Assembly: GCA_020725265.1 (NCBI GenBank)
Contig: DYFK01000025.1
Coordinates: forward strand, 1 to 37,077
Source of the DNA: Hydrogenophilus sp.
GTDB lineage: Bacteria; Pseudomonadota; Gammaproteobacteria; Burkholderiales; Thiobacillaceae
DNA: 37,077 bases
Direction of reading: 5' to 3'
Position numbers and translations under genes: made by a program. Under the pieces are notes generated by a model. It did not search any database and had not been told where the DNA came from. It worked only from the letters and a program-made list of their open reading frames with translations. Below, in pieces: positions 24,060 to 30,849 of this stretch; the first letter of the stretch is position 1, and every line of letters starts with the position of its first letter.

Positions 24060-25192
24060 GCGCCGTCGCCCCCGCGCCCAGCCGACAGCCGGGCATCCAG
24101 GGCGGCTCCGACGCGCTCGCCGAGTTCGCGGGTTCCCACCAGCCGGGAGCCGGCGCTGGCGATGTCGGCGGTGCGATAACCGCGCGCCAGGGTCTCGTCG
24201 ACCGCCGCCACGATGGCCGCCGCCTCCCGCCGCATGGCGAAGGACTCGCGCAACATCATGGCCAGGGACAGGATCTGCCCGACCGGATTGGCCCGGCCGG
24301 TGCCGGCGATGTCATGGGCGGCACCGTGGCCGGTCTGGTAGACGGCATGGCCGCCGGCATCGAAATTGCCGGAATGGGACACGCCCCGGGAGCCGAGCAG
24401 CAAGGCGCCGCAATCGGCGAGCACGTCGCCGAACATGTTCGGGGAAACCACCACGTCGAAATCGCGGGCGTTGGCGATCAGCTGATAGACGGCATTGTCG
24501 ATTTCCAGCACGCGCAGATCGACGCCGGCCTGATCGGCGATTTCACGCGCCAGTTCCTGCCACAACGCGCTCACGGAAGGCACGCCACCGGGCTTGGTGG
24601 TGATGGTCAGACGCCCGCGTCTTTGTCCGGCAAGCGCCGCGCCCACCCGGACAATACGTTCGATTTCCCGTTCTCCATAGCTGAAGCCGTGAAAGGCCTC
24701 GCGAGCGCCATCGGCGCCCGCGCGCTCGCCCCACTGCCCCAGATAGAGGCCGGCGGTGTTCTCGCGGACCGCGACGATATCGACATCGGCGAGACATTCC
24801 GGCCGGATCACGCCGGTATCGCGCAACGCCGGCAGGGGCCGCAGCGGCGTGAACTTGCAGAACAGATCGAAACGGGCGCGCAATTCGTAGACGAAACGAT
24901 CACCGCCCGGACCGCAGAAGACGGCGCCACCCTCGGCGAACACCCGCTCGCAGAACCCCACGACTTCATCGGTGAGGCACTTACCGTGCTGGCGCATGGC
25001 CGGCTTGCCGATCATGCCACCATGACGCACGACGAATTCCGGCGTGCCGTGGGCGGTGAGCACATCCAGCAGCGACAGCGCGAGCGGAACGATCTCCGCG
25101 CCGACGCCTTCGCCGGTCAACACGCCGATCACCGGCGACGAACGCCGCTCGCGTGGCTGGCCGGCTTCCGGCAGCGCGTTCAACAGACGCAT
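24056..25192 (-). CDS. Isocitrate/isopropylmalate dehydrogenase-family enzyme
   Basis: A 378-residue beta-decarboxylating dehydrogenase. Seen are the start VIGVLTGEGVGAEIVPLAL, VRENTAGLYLGQW, the TITTKPGG region, FDVVVSPNMFGDVLADCGALLLGS and GHGAAHDIAGTGRANPVGQILSLAMML. The family oxidises (2R,3S)-3-substituted malates with NAD(P) and loses CO2. The substrate is not clear: the region that sets specificity differs from LeuB and Icd, and there is no leuCD nearby. It is the first gene of the - strand block and is coupled to the fusion gene. GGGAG stands seven bases before ATG 25192; an ATG at 25219 would add nine residues. Confidence 0.85.
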   Translation of the reverse strand: MRLLNALPEAGQPRERRSSPVIGVLTGEGVGAEIVPLALSLLDVLTAHGTPEFVVRHGGMIGKPAMRQHGKCLTDEVVGFCERVFAEGGAVFCGPGGDRFVYELRARFDLFCKFTPLRPLPALRDTGVIRPECLADVDIVAVRENTAGLYLGQWGERAGADGAREAFHGFSYGEREIERIVRVGAALAGQRRGRLTITTKPGGVPSVSALWQELAREIADQAGVDLRVLEIDNAVYQLIANARDFDVVVSPNMFGDVLADCGALLLGSRGVSHSGNFDAGGHAVYQTGHGAAHDIAGTGRANPVGQILSLAMMLRESFAMRREAAAIVAAVDETLARGYRTADIASAGSRLVGTRELGERVGAALDARLSAGRGGDGA

Positions 25193-25241
25193 GGTGAACT
25201 CCCGACCAGTGCTGAGCACATCGAAACACCCTCTTCTCGTC

Positions 25242-25261
25242 GCTCCCGTCCGCGCGGGAGC
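25242..25261. other. Hairpin upstream of the dehydrogenase gene
   Basis: GCTCCCG (25242-25248) and CGGGAGC (25255-25261) form a perfect 7-bp stem about 50 bases before the start at 25192, followed on the + strand by CGAATAAAAT. It may lie in the leader of the - strand transcript. Function unknown. Confidence 0.4.
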
Positions 25262-25278
25262 CGAATAAAATCAAGGCG

Positions 25279-25308
25279 CTGGATTCCCGCCTTTGCAGGG
25301 AATGACAG
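25279..25308. repeat. dRS3-like short inverted repeat (copy 2)
   Basis: ATTCCCGCCTTTGCAGGGAAT, written here as arms ATTCCC and GGGAAT nine bases apart, flanked by CTGG and GACAGG. It resembles the element at 2494-2523 and the dispersed dRS3-type elements of other Proteobacteria. It lies between the dehydrogenase gene and yqjK. Confidence 0.6.
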
Positions 25309-25332
25309 GATTTTCGAGATGTCCCGCCGTGG

Positions 25333-25605
25333 TCAACGCAGTTTGCGCAGCAGCAGCCAGGCGGTCCAGCCGCGCCGCAGCCACGCGCCGGCGCGCGCCG
25401 GCTTCAGCGCGATCAGCAACGCGATGCCGCCGGCGAACAGCACCGGATGACGGCGCACCGCGCGCAGCGCGGCCAAGCCCTGATCGGCCAGGGCCAGCGG
25501 CGCGCGCCAGGGTTCGATGCCGCGCGCCAACGCCGCGCGCTGGGCCGCCGCCTCGGCGATCAGACGCTCGCGGCGTTCGGCCAGCCGGTTTGCCTTGCCG
25601 TTCAT
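25333..25605 (-). CDS. yqjK: YqjK-like small membrane protein
   Basis: A 90-residue protein with a basic, helical N-terminus (NRLAERRERLIAEAAAQRAAL) and a hydrophobic segment near residues 55-68, followed by Arg-rich sequence. This pattern and its position after yqjE match the YqjK family; function unknown. Its start overlaps the end of the yqjE gene by 4 nt. Confidence 0.75.
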   Translation of the reverse strand: MNGKANRLAERRERLIAEAAAQRAALARGIEPWRAPLALADQGLAALRAVRRHPVLFAGGIALLIALKPARAGAWLRRGWTAWLLLRKLR

Positions 25606-25994
25606 GATCGGGAGCCGAGGTGCTGGCGATCCTTGCGCAATTCGGCCAGGCTCGCCGCGAACGGCTTCGGCCGGGTCCGCGCCCGGTGCATGGCGAACGC
25701 CACCGCCGCCGCGCCCACCGCCAGAAAGCCGGCGGTCAGCAACCCCAGCACCAGCAGGCGATGCGTATCCCAGAACACGACGACCAGGAAAAAGGCCGCC
25801 AGCACCGCGCCCATGCCCAGGAAGAACACCGCGACCAACGCCGAAACCAACAGCGTGAGCCAATGCGCGCGCTCCTCCTCCAGATCGGTGGACAGCAGTT
25901 CGAGGCGGGTGCGCGCGATGGCCACCAGCGTGGCCGCCAGCGTCGTCAGGGAATCCAGCAGCCCCTTGCCGCCGGCGGGGGTCTCATGGGCCAT
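25602..25994 (-). CDS. yqjE: YqjE-family (DUF1469, phage-holin-superfamily) membrane protein
   Basis: A 130-residue protein with a soluble N-terminus (LLDSLTTLAATLVAIARTRLELLSTDLEEER) and two strong transmembrane segments (about 45-70 and 77-100). It matches the YqjE family, always found with yqjD and yqjK. Its role is not established. It lies 7 nt after yqjD. Confidence 0.85.
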   Translation of the reverse strand: MAHETPAGGKGLLDSLTTLAATLVAIARTRLELLSTDLEEERAHWLTLLVSALVAVFFLGMGAVLAAFFLVVVFWDTHRLLVLGLLTAGFLAVGAAAVAFAMHRARTRPKPFAASLAELRKDRQHLGSRS

Positions 25995-26001
25995 GGCGCG
26001 C

Positions 26002-26316
26002 TCAGCGGCGGCCCATCAACCAACCGACCAACAGGCCGATACCGGCCGCGACGCCGACCGCCTGCCAGGGATTTTCATGCACGTATTCATCCGTGGCCTT
26101 GGCCGCCGCCTTGGTCTTCAGGACCAACGCCTCCTGGGCCTCGGCCAGCCTCGCCTTGGCGCGCCGCAGCGATTCCTCCACCCGGGCGCGCGTCTCGGCG
26201 AGTTTCTCGCCACCCTGATTGGCGGTCGCCTTCAGCAACGCCTCCGCGTCCGAAACCACCACCTTGAAATCGGCGATCAGTTGTTCACTGGTGACTTCTT
26301 CCGAAATTTCTTTCAT
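26002..26316 (-). CDS. yqjD: YqjD/ElaB-family (DUF883) membrane-anchored protein
   Basis: A 104-residue protein: a charged coiled-coil-like region (about 10-80, with TRARVEESLRRAKARLAEAQ) and a C-terminal glycine-rich anchor VHENPWQAVGVAAGIGLLVGWLMGRR, the DUF883 hallmark. E. coli YqjD is a C-tail-anchored inner-membrane protein that binds ribosomes in stationary phase. AGGAG precedes the ATG at 26316. It heads the yqjDEK operon. Confidence 0.9.
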   Translation of the reverse strand: MKEISEEVTSEQLIADFKVVVSDAEALLKATANQGGEKLAETRARVEESLRRAKARLAEAQEALVLKTKAAAKATDEYVHENPWQAVGVAAGIGLLVGWLMGRR

Positions 26317-26532
26317 GACGTTCTCCTGGTCTTGATCCATGGTTCGGGCGGCATGCCGCCGGCGGGACTAGCCCCGACCCGGCCGCGCCGACCCGACCGG
26401 GCCGACCGCCGCCATACCCGACAAGGATACGCCACCAAGGTTTCATGCAGGGCATGACCTGTCGGGAAAAGCCTTGATGCCGCGGGTTCGAGGGCCACCG
26501 TCGTCCCCTTCCAACCCGGGGTTCCCACGCGT

Positions 26533-26538
26533 TTGACA
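26533..26538 (+). promoter_or_regulatory. Candidate -35 box (TTGACA)
   Basis: A perfect TTGACA followed by A/T-rich sequence, about 125 bases before the start of the secreted DUF5648 gene. The matching -10 is poor, so the promoter may need an activator or may be chance. Confidence 0.35.
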
Positions 26539-26602
26539 AAAAAAGTTTCAGAGCAAACCATTCCGCCAACATGACCGGCAAGAACCGGCGACAACCGGAC
26601 TC

Positions 26603-26628
26603 GGCGCGGAAGCGCGCCACGCATTTTT
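26603..26628 (+). terminator. Terminator- or attenuator-like hairpin in the DUF5648 leader
   Basis: A 6-bp G+C stem (GGCGCG/CGCGCC, GAAG loop) and a T5 run stand between the candidate promoter and the start codon. If transcribed, it could reduce read-through into the gene. Confidence 0.4.
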
Positions 26629-26661
26629 CCGGAGCTTTTTTCCATGACAGGGAGTGACTTC

Positions 26662-27516
26662 ATGAACCACCGTTCCATTTTCGGATTGCCATGGCTGTTG
26701 CTGGCCGCCGCCCATGTCGCGAACAGCGCCGCCGCCAGCACTTTCGAGGAAATCTACTGCCAGAACACGGCCATCACTCCGGTGCCGGCGACGCCGCAAG
26801 CCTACGCGCCGTTCAGACTGGAAATCGTCACCAACCGGGGCGCTGACCCCGGAACCTTGCGATCGGTCGACATCGCCGGCAACGAAATCCGGATCAAGCA
26901 TCAGAACTCGTATGAACGCTTCGATCCGTCACCACTCGGGCAGATGATTGTCCACCTTCCCGGCCTGGCGCCTGGGCACTACGTGGTGAAAAGCCAGGAA
27001 TTCGATGTCACCATGCCCGGGACCCATCCGGAATGCGCCATCGCGTTGGACGTCGCCGAGGCGCCGCCCAGCCGGCCCGTGTACGCGATCTATCTGGAAA
27101 ATCACAAGCGCTATTTCCTGACCGCTTCGGAATCCGGACGCGATACGCCCGCCAGCCACGTGGTCGACGCGGGCTTCAATGCCTGGCCGGCCGAGGGACC
27201 GGCGCCTGAGGCCGCGCGGCCGGTCTGCCGGTTTTATTCCGGCCTGGTGAATTCGCATTTTTATACCGCCAGCACGGCGGAATGCGAATCCCTGAAACCG
27301 AGCGATACCTGGGCGTATGAAGGCATCGCCTTCCGGGCGCTGGTGCCCACCGCCCGCGCCTGCCCGCCCGGCAGCACGCCGGTCTGGCGCCTGTTCAACA
27401 ACCGCGCCGCCCAACTGGACAGCAATCACCGCTTCGTCGCGAGCGAGGGCATTTATCACGCCATGATGGCGGACGGCTGGACCGGCGAAGGCGTGGCGTT
27501 CTGCTCGCCCGGATGA
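26662..27516 (+). CDS. Secreted protein with DUF5648 domain
   Basis: A 284-residue protein with a signal peptide (about 1-25, ending NSAAAS). Residues about 27-130 form a beta-rich domain that I do not recognise, with two cysteines. Residues about 135-284 show the DUF5648 repeat pattern: YLENHKRYFLTASE, PVCRFYSGLVNSHFYTASTAECESL, TWAYEGIAFRALV, PVWRLFNNR and GWTGEGVAFC. This domain is common in exported and surface proteins of Proteobacteria and has no proven activity. AGGGAG stands nine bases before ATG 26662. Confidence 0.8.
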   Translation: MNHRSIFGLPWLLLAAAHVANSAAASTFEEIYCQNTAITPVPATPQAYAPFRLEIVTNRGADPGTLRSVDIAGNEIRIKHQNSYERFDPSPLGQMIVHLPGLAPGHYVVKSQEFDVTMPGTHPECAIALDVAEAPPSRPVYAIYLENHKRYFLTASESGRDTPASHVVDAGFNAWPAEGPAPEAARPVCRFYSGLVNSHFYTASTAECESLKPSDTWAYEGIAFRALVPTARACPPGSTPVWRLFNNRAAQLDSNHRFVASEGIYHAMMADGWTGEGVAFCSPG

Positions 27517-27545
27517 GCCGACGACGCCCCCCGCCAGGGACACGA

Positions 27546-28016
27546 CTAACCCGACTGGTCGGGCGATCGGTCGAGCAGCCAGCCGGCCAGCCAGGCGCGC
27601 GCTGCCGCGAGGTTGGCCGCCGCGTCCGGGCTGAGTCCTTCGCCCAGTTCGAAGGCATGACCGCGGATCGCCAGCGTCCAGGCCGGCGGCGGCTGGCCAT
27701 AGAGCTTGCGGTAGGCATGCAGCACGGCGCCGGGTGACAGCGCGTGGCTGCTGTAGCTGGCATCCTCCTCGGCGACGGTGGCGGTGAAGGCGAACGGCGC
27801 CGGCGCATCGAGGCTGGCGTCGACGAAGATCACCTCGCGCCGGCCGCGCAGGTCGAGGGCGAATTCGACCTGAAGCTGGAAATCGGTGAGCAATTCCACG
27901 CCCGGCGGGTCCAGGTCTTGCAGCGATTCGATCAGCAGCGGGCCGAGCGCGTCGTCGCCGCGGCTGGGGTTGCCGATGCCGATCACCAGGATGGGGGGCG
28001 GGGTGCTCAACAACAC
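27546..28016 (-). CDS. hoxW: [NiFe] hydrogenase maturation endopeptidase
   Basis: A 156-residue HyaD/HycI-family protease. ILVIGIGNPSRGDDALGPLL carries the metal-binding Asp/Glu region, and FVDASLDAPAPF and YSSHALSPGAVL follow as in the family (the His contacts nickel). It removes the C-terminal extension of HoxH after nickel is inserted. The start is a GTG at 28016 that overlaps the end of hoxH by 10 nt, so its production is coupled to its substrate. Confidence 0.88.
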   Translation of the reverse strand: MLLSTPPPILVIGIGNPSRGDDALGPLLIESLQDLDPPGVELLTDFQLQVEFALDLRGRREVIFVDASLDAPAPFAFTATVAEEDASYSSHALSPGAVLHAYRKLYGQPPPAWTLAIRGHAFELGEGLSPDAAANLAAARAWLAGWLLDRSPDQSG

Positions 28017-29521
28017 GCGGCCACGTCGCCCGCGCCGCCGCGCGTCAGCGTGTCGATCCGGCGACCTTCGGCGTCGAGCAGTTCAACCTGCAAGGGCATC
28101 TTGCCGAGCGCGTGCGTGGCGCAGGACAGACAGGGGTCGAAGGCGCGCACGGCGACCTCGATGTGGTTGAGCAAGCCTTCGTTGAGCTTGCGGCCGTCGA
28201 GGTATTGCCGGGCGACCTGGCGCACCGCCTCGTTCATGGCCTGATTGTTGTGCGTGGTGGAGACGATCAGGTTGGCGCGGATCACCTGGTCGTGCTCGTC
28301 GACCCGGTAGTGGTGAATCAGCGTGCCGCGCGGCGCCTCGATCATGCCGACACCGCGTTCCTGGCGTTCACCCTTGACCATCAGGTCGGTGCCTTGCAGG
28401 TCGGGGTCGTGCAGCAGTTCCTTGATGGTTTCGGCGGCATGCAGCATCTCGATCATGCGCGCCCAGTGGTAGCCGAGGGTGGCACCGCTGGGTTTGCCCG
28501 CTTCGTTACCGGCGCCAAAGGCGAGGAACTCCTGGCGTTCACGCTCGGCCAGCGGCGTCGGGATGAAATCGCACTGCGCCACGCGCGCCAGCGGGCCGAC
28601 ACGGTACCAGCCGGTTTCCGGCCCGAGCGCCTTCAGGAAGGGGAATTTCATGTACGACCAGGGTTTCACTTCCTCGCTGATCTGTTCCCAGTAGCGGTTG
28701 TAGTCGACGTGGTCGAAGATCGTCCTGCCGTCCATGTCGCGCGCGCGCAGGCCGCCGTGGTAAAGGTCCATGGCGCCGTCGGCGCGGATCAGACCGAGGG
28801 TATGGGCGCGGAAGCGGCCGAAGGCGTTGTACTCGTCGAGGTTCTGTTCGAACAGGCGGCGCGCCAGATGCACCGCGTCGCGGCACCAGCCGATGATCGG
28901 ATAGATATCCTTGAGCAGTTCGTCGCGTTCGGCCAGCGACAGATTCTTGTTGACCCCGCCCGGCACCGAGCCGGTGCCGTGGATGCGCTTGCCGGCGGTG
29001 TGGCGGATCACCTCCTGGCCAAACTTGCGCAGCAGCACGCCCTGGCGGGCGACTTCCGGATACTCGGCGGCGACGCCGACGATGTTGCGCCGCGCCACGT
29101 CCGAGTCGAAGCCGAACAGCAGGTCGGGCGACGACAGGTGGAAGAAATGCAGCGCATGCGATTGCAGGATCTGACCGTAATGCATGAGCCGACGCAGCTT
29201 GTCGGCGGTCGGCGTCAGGCGCGCGCCGCCGGCGCCAACGCCGACGATCTGGTCGAGCGCCTTGCTCGCCGCCAGGTGGTGCGACACCGGGCAGATGCCG
29301 CACAGGCGCTGCACCATCACCGGCACTTCCCAATACGGGCGGCCCTGGATGAATTTCTCGAAGCCGCGGAACTCGACGATATGCAGGCGGACCTGCTGGA
29401 CGTGCTCGTCCTCGTCGAGCAGCAAGGTCACCTTGCCGTGGCCCTCGACGCGCGAGATCGGGTCGATGGCGACGCGGCGCAGGGTTTCCGGATGGGCGGC
29501 GGTTTCCAGGTTGGATGTCAT
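28007..29521 (-). CDS. hoxH: NAD-reducing [NiFe] hydrogenase large subunit
   Basis: A 504-residue group 3d catalytic subunit. The [NiFe] ligands are Cys74 and Cys77 (RLCGICPVSHH) and Cys464 and Cys467 (DPCLSCATHALGKMPL). About 34 residues follow His470, the expected cleavage point of the maturation protease, and end unusually in Cys-Cys. It splits or forms H2 at the active site and exchanges electrons with HoxY. I chose ATG 29521, which has GAGG six bases before it; ATG 29536 is possible and would overlap hoxY. Confidence 0.95.
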   Translation of the reverse strand: MTSNLETAAHPETLRRVAIDPISRVEGHGKVTLLLDEDEHVQQVRLHIVEFRGFEKFIQGRPYWEVPVMVQRLCGICPVSHHLAASKALDQIVGVGAGGARLTPTADKLRRLMHYGQILQSHALHFFHLSSPDLLFGFDSDVARRNIVGVAAEYPEVARQGVLLRKFGQEVIRHTAGKRIHGTGSVPGGVNKNLSLAERDELLKDIYPIIGWCRDAVHLARRLFEQNLDEYNAFGRFRAHTLGLIRADGAMDLYHGGLRARDMDGRTIFDHVDYNRYWEQISEEVKPWSYMKFPFLKALGPETGWYRVGPLARVAQCDFIPTPLAERERQEFLAFGAGNEAGKPSGATLGYHWARMIEMLHAAETIKELLHDPDLQGTDLMVKGERQERGVGMIEAPRGTLIHHYRVDEHDQVIRANLIVSTTHNNQAMNEAVRQVARQYLDGRKLNEGLLNHIEVAVRAFDPCLSCATHALGKMPLQVELLDAEGRRIDTLTRGGAGDVAACC

Positions 29522-29528
29522 GGCAACC

Positions 29529-30080
29529 TCAGTCATAGCGAATCAGCTCCGGCCCCAGGCGCGGCGTGCGGCCGGCCAGCAGGTCGGTGAGGAACTTCCA
29601 GATGGTGTCCGCCGACGGCGGGCAGCCGGGCAGGAAGTAATCCACCTTCACCACCTCGTGCAGCGGGCGCACCTTGTCCAGCGGCAGCGGGAGTTCCGGG
29701 TCGTTGGGGATCATGCCGGAGGCGAGGCTGATCTCGGTGACGTAGACCTCCCTCAGGCAGTCGGCGAGATCGAGGTGGTTGCGTTGCGCCGGCAGGCCGC
29801 CAGTCACCGCGCAAGCGCCGACCGCGACCAGGATCTTGCAGTTCTTGCGGAACTCGCGCAGCACGTGCACGTTTTCCGCGTTGCAGATGCCGCCTTCCAC
29901 CAGGCCGACGTCGCAGGGGCCGCAGTGCTTGATGTCGGTCAGCGGCGTGCGGTCGAACTCGACGTGCTCCAGCAGCGTGAACAGGCGCTCGTCGATATCC
30001 AGCAGCGACATGTGGCAGCCGAAACAGCCGGCCAGCGAGGTGGTGGCGACGCGGATCTTGTTCTGTTCGGGGGCGGCCAT
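29529..30080 (-). CDS. hoxY: NAD-reducing hydrogenase small subunit
   Basis: A 183-residue small subunit without signal peptide, as expected for a cytoplasmic enzyme. Proximal [4Fe-4S] ligands are visible in LAGCFGCHMSLLD (Cys19, Cys22), VGACAVTGGLP and LPGCPPSADTIW. It passes electrons between the nickel site in HoxH and the HoxFU diaphorase. It lies between hoxU (4 nt gap) and hoxH. Confidence 0.95.
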   Translation of the reverse strand: MAAPEQNKIRVATTSLAGCFGCHMSLLDIDERLFTLLEHVEFDRTPLTDIKHCGPCDVGLVEGGICNAENVHVLREFRKNCKILVAVGACAVTGGLPAQRNHLDLADCLREVYVTEISLASGMIPNDPELPLPLDKVRPLHEVVKVDYFLPGCPPSADTIWKFLTDLLAGRTPRLGPELIRYD

Positions 30081-30084
30081 GGCG

Positions 30085-30831
30085 CTACTCCTCGCACGCC
30101 GCGCAGCGGCCGTCGCCACTCGGCGGACGCGGCGCGTCATCGAGCGCCTGGGCGCTGATCGGACGCTGGTCATAGCGGCGCGCGCCGATCGGCACCGCGA
30201 AACCGACGCGCTTCCTGAGGATCACGCCGACCGGGCAGACTTCCATGGCCTTGTCGGTGAGCGCGATGTCGGTATCCACCAGTTTGCCGGAGGCGGCGTT
30301 GACCACCAGGTGCTTGTCGATGCCGCGTCCGGACAGCGCGAACACGCATTTGCCGTCGACCTCGCAGGAGGCGCGCACGCACAGTTCGCAAAGGATGCAG
30401 CGGTTGAAGTCGAGCAGGATGTCGGGGTGCGAGGCGTCCACCGGCCGGTCCGGGAAGAAGTGGCGGAAACCGGCGGTCATCACGCCGAGGTCCGAACCGA
30501 GCGCCTGCAACGCGCAGTTGCCGCTCTTCTCGCAGGACGGGCAGAAATGGTTGCCCTCGGCGAACAGCATCTGCACCAGGGTGTGGCGCAATTCGTGCAT
30601 TTCCTCGCAGTCGCTGGCGATCTCCAGGCCGGGCTGCGCCGGCAGCGTGCAGGACGCGGCGGTGCGCTCGCCGACCTTCACGGTGCACACCTTGCAACTG
30701 CCGTGCGGCTTGAACTCCGGGTGGTAGCACAGGTGCGGGATGTAGCGGCCGGCGGCGAGCGCCGCCTGCAAGACGCTCTGGCCGGGGGCGAAGGGTACGT
30801 CCTCGCCGTCGAGGAGAAAGGTGTCGGTCAT
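30085..30831 (-). CDS. hoxU: NAD-reducing hydrogenase diaphorase iron-sulfur subunit
   Basis: A 248-residue homologue of the N-terminal part of NuoG. It carries a [2Fe-2S] cluster (Cys35, Cys46, Cys49, Cys61), a His-Cys3 [4Fe-4S] cluster (His95, Cys97, Cys100, Cys106) and ferredoxin-type cysteines (RCILCELCVRASC, AMEVCPVGVI). It wires HoxF to HoxY. The C-terminal tail ends RCAACEE, two extra cysteines past the usual end. Confidence 0.95.
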   Translation of the reverse strand: MTDTFLLDGEDVPFAPGQSVLQAALAAGRYIPHLCYHPEFKPHGSCKVCTVKVGERTAASCTLPAQPGLEIASDCEEMHELRHTLVQMLFAEGNHFCPSCEKSGNCALQALGSDLGVMTAGFRHFFPDRPVDASHPDILLDFNRCILCELCVRASCEVDGKCVFALSGRGIDKHLVVNAASGKLVDTDIALTDKAMEVCPVGVILRKRVGFAVPIGARRYDQRPISAQALDDAPRPPSGDGRCAACEE

Positions 30832-30849
30832 GGTTGCCTCGGTTCTCGC

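Larger units (their letters stand above)
26317..26661. other. Intergenic region between divergent yqjD and the DUF5648 gene
   Basis: About 345 bases without a supported gene. On the + side a consensus TTGACA (26533-26538) is followed at 17-bp spacing only by a weak AACCAT. Downstream, GGCGCG-GAAG-CGCGCC (26603-26618) is followed by five T residues (26624-26628), an intrinsic-terminator-like or attenuator hairpin about 35 bases before the DUF5648 start. The part near yqjD is C/G-rich; I see no clear promoter there. Confidence 0.5.

Noticed and set aside
22029-24179. A 716-codon + strand frame opposite the fusion gene
   Set aside because: It mirrors the hydrolase-ALDH gene, which has every catalytic residue of both families; the antisense protein shows no domain.
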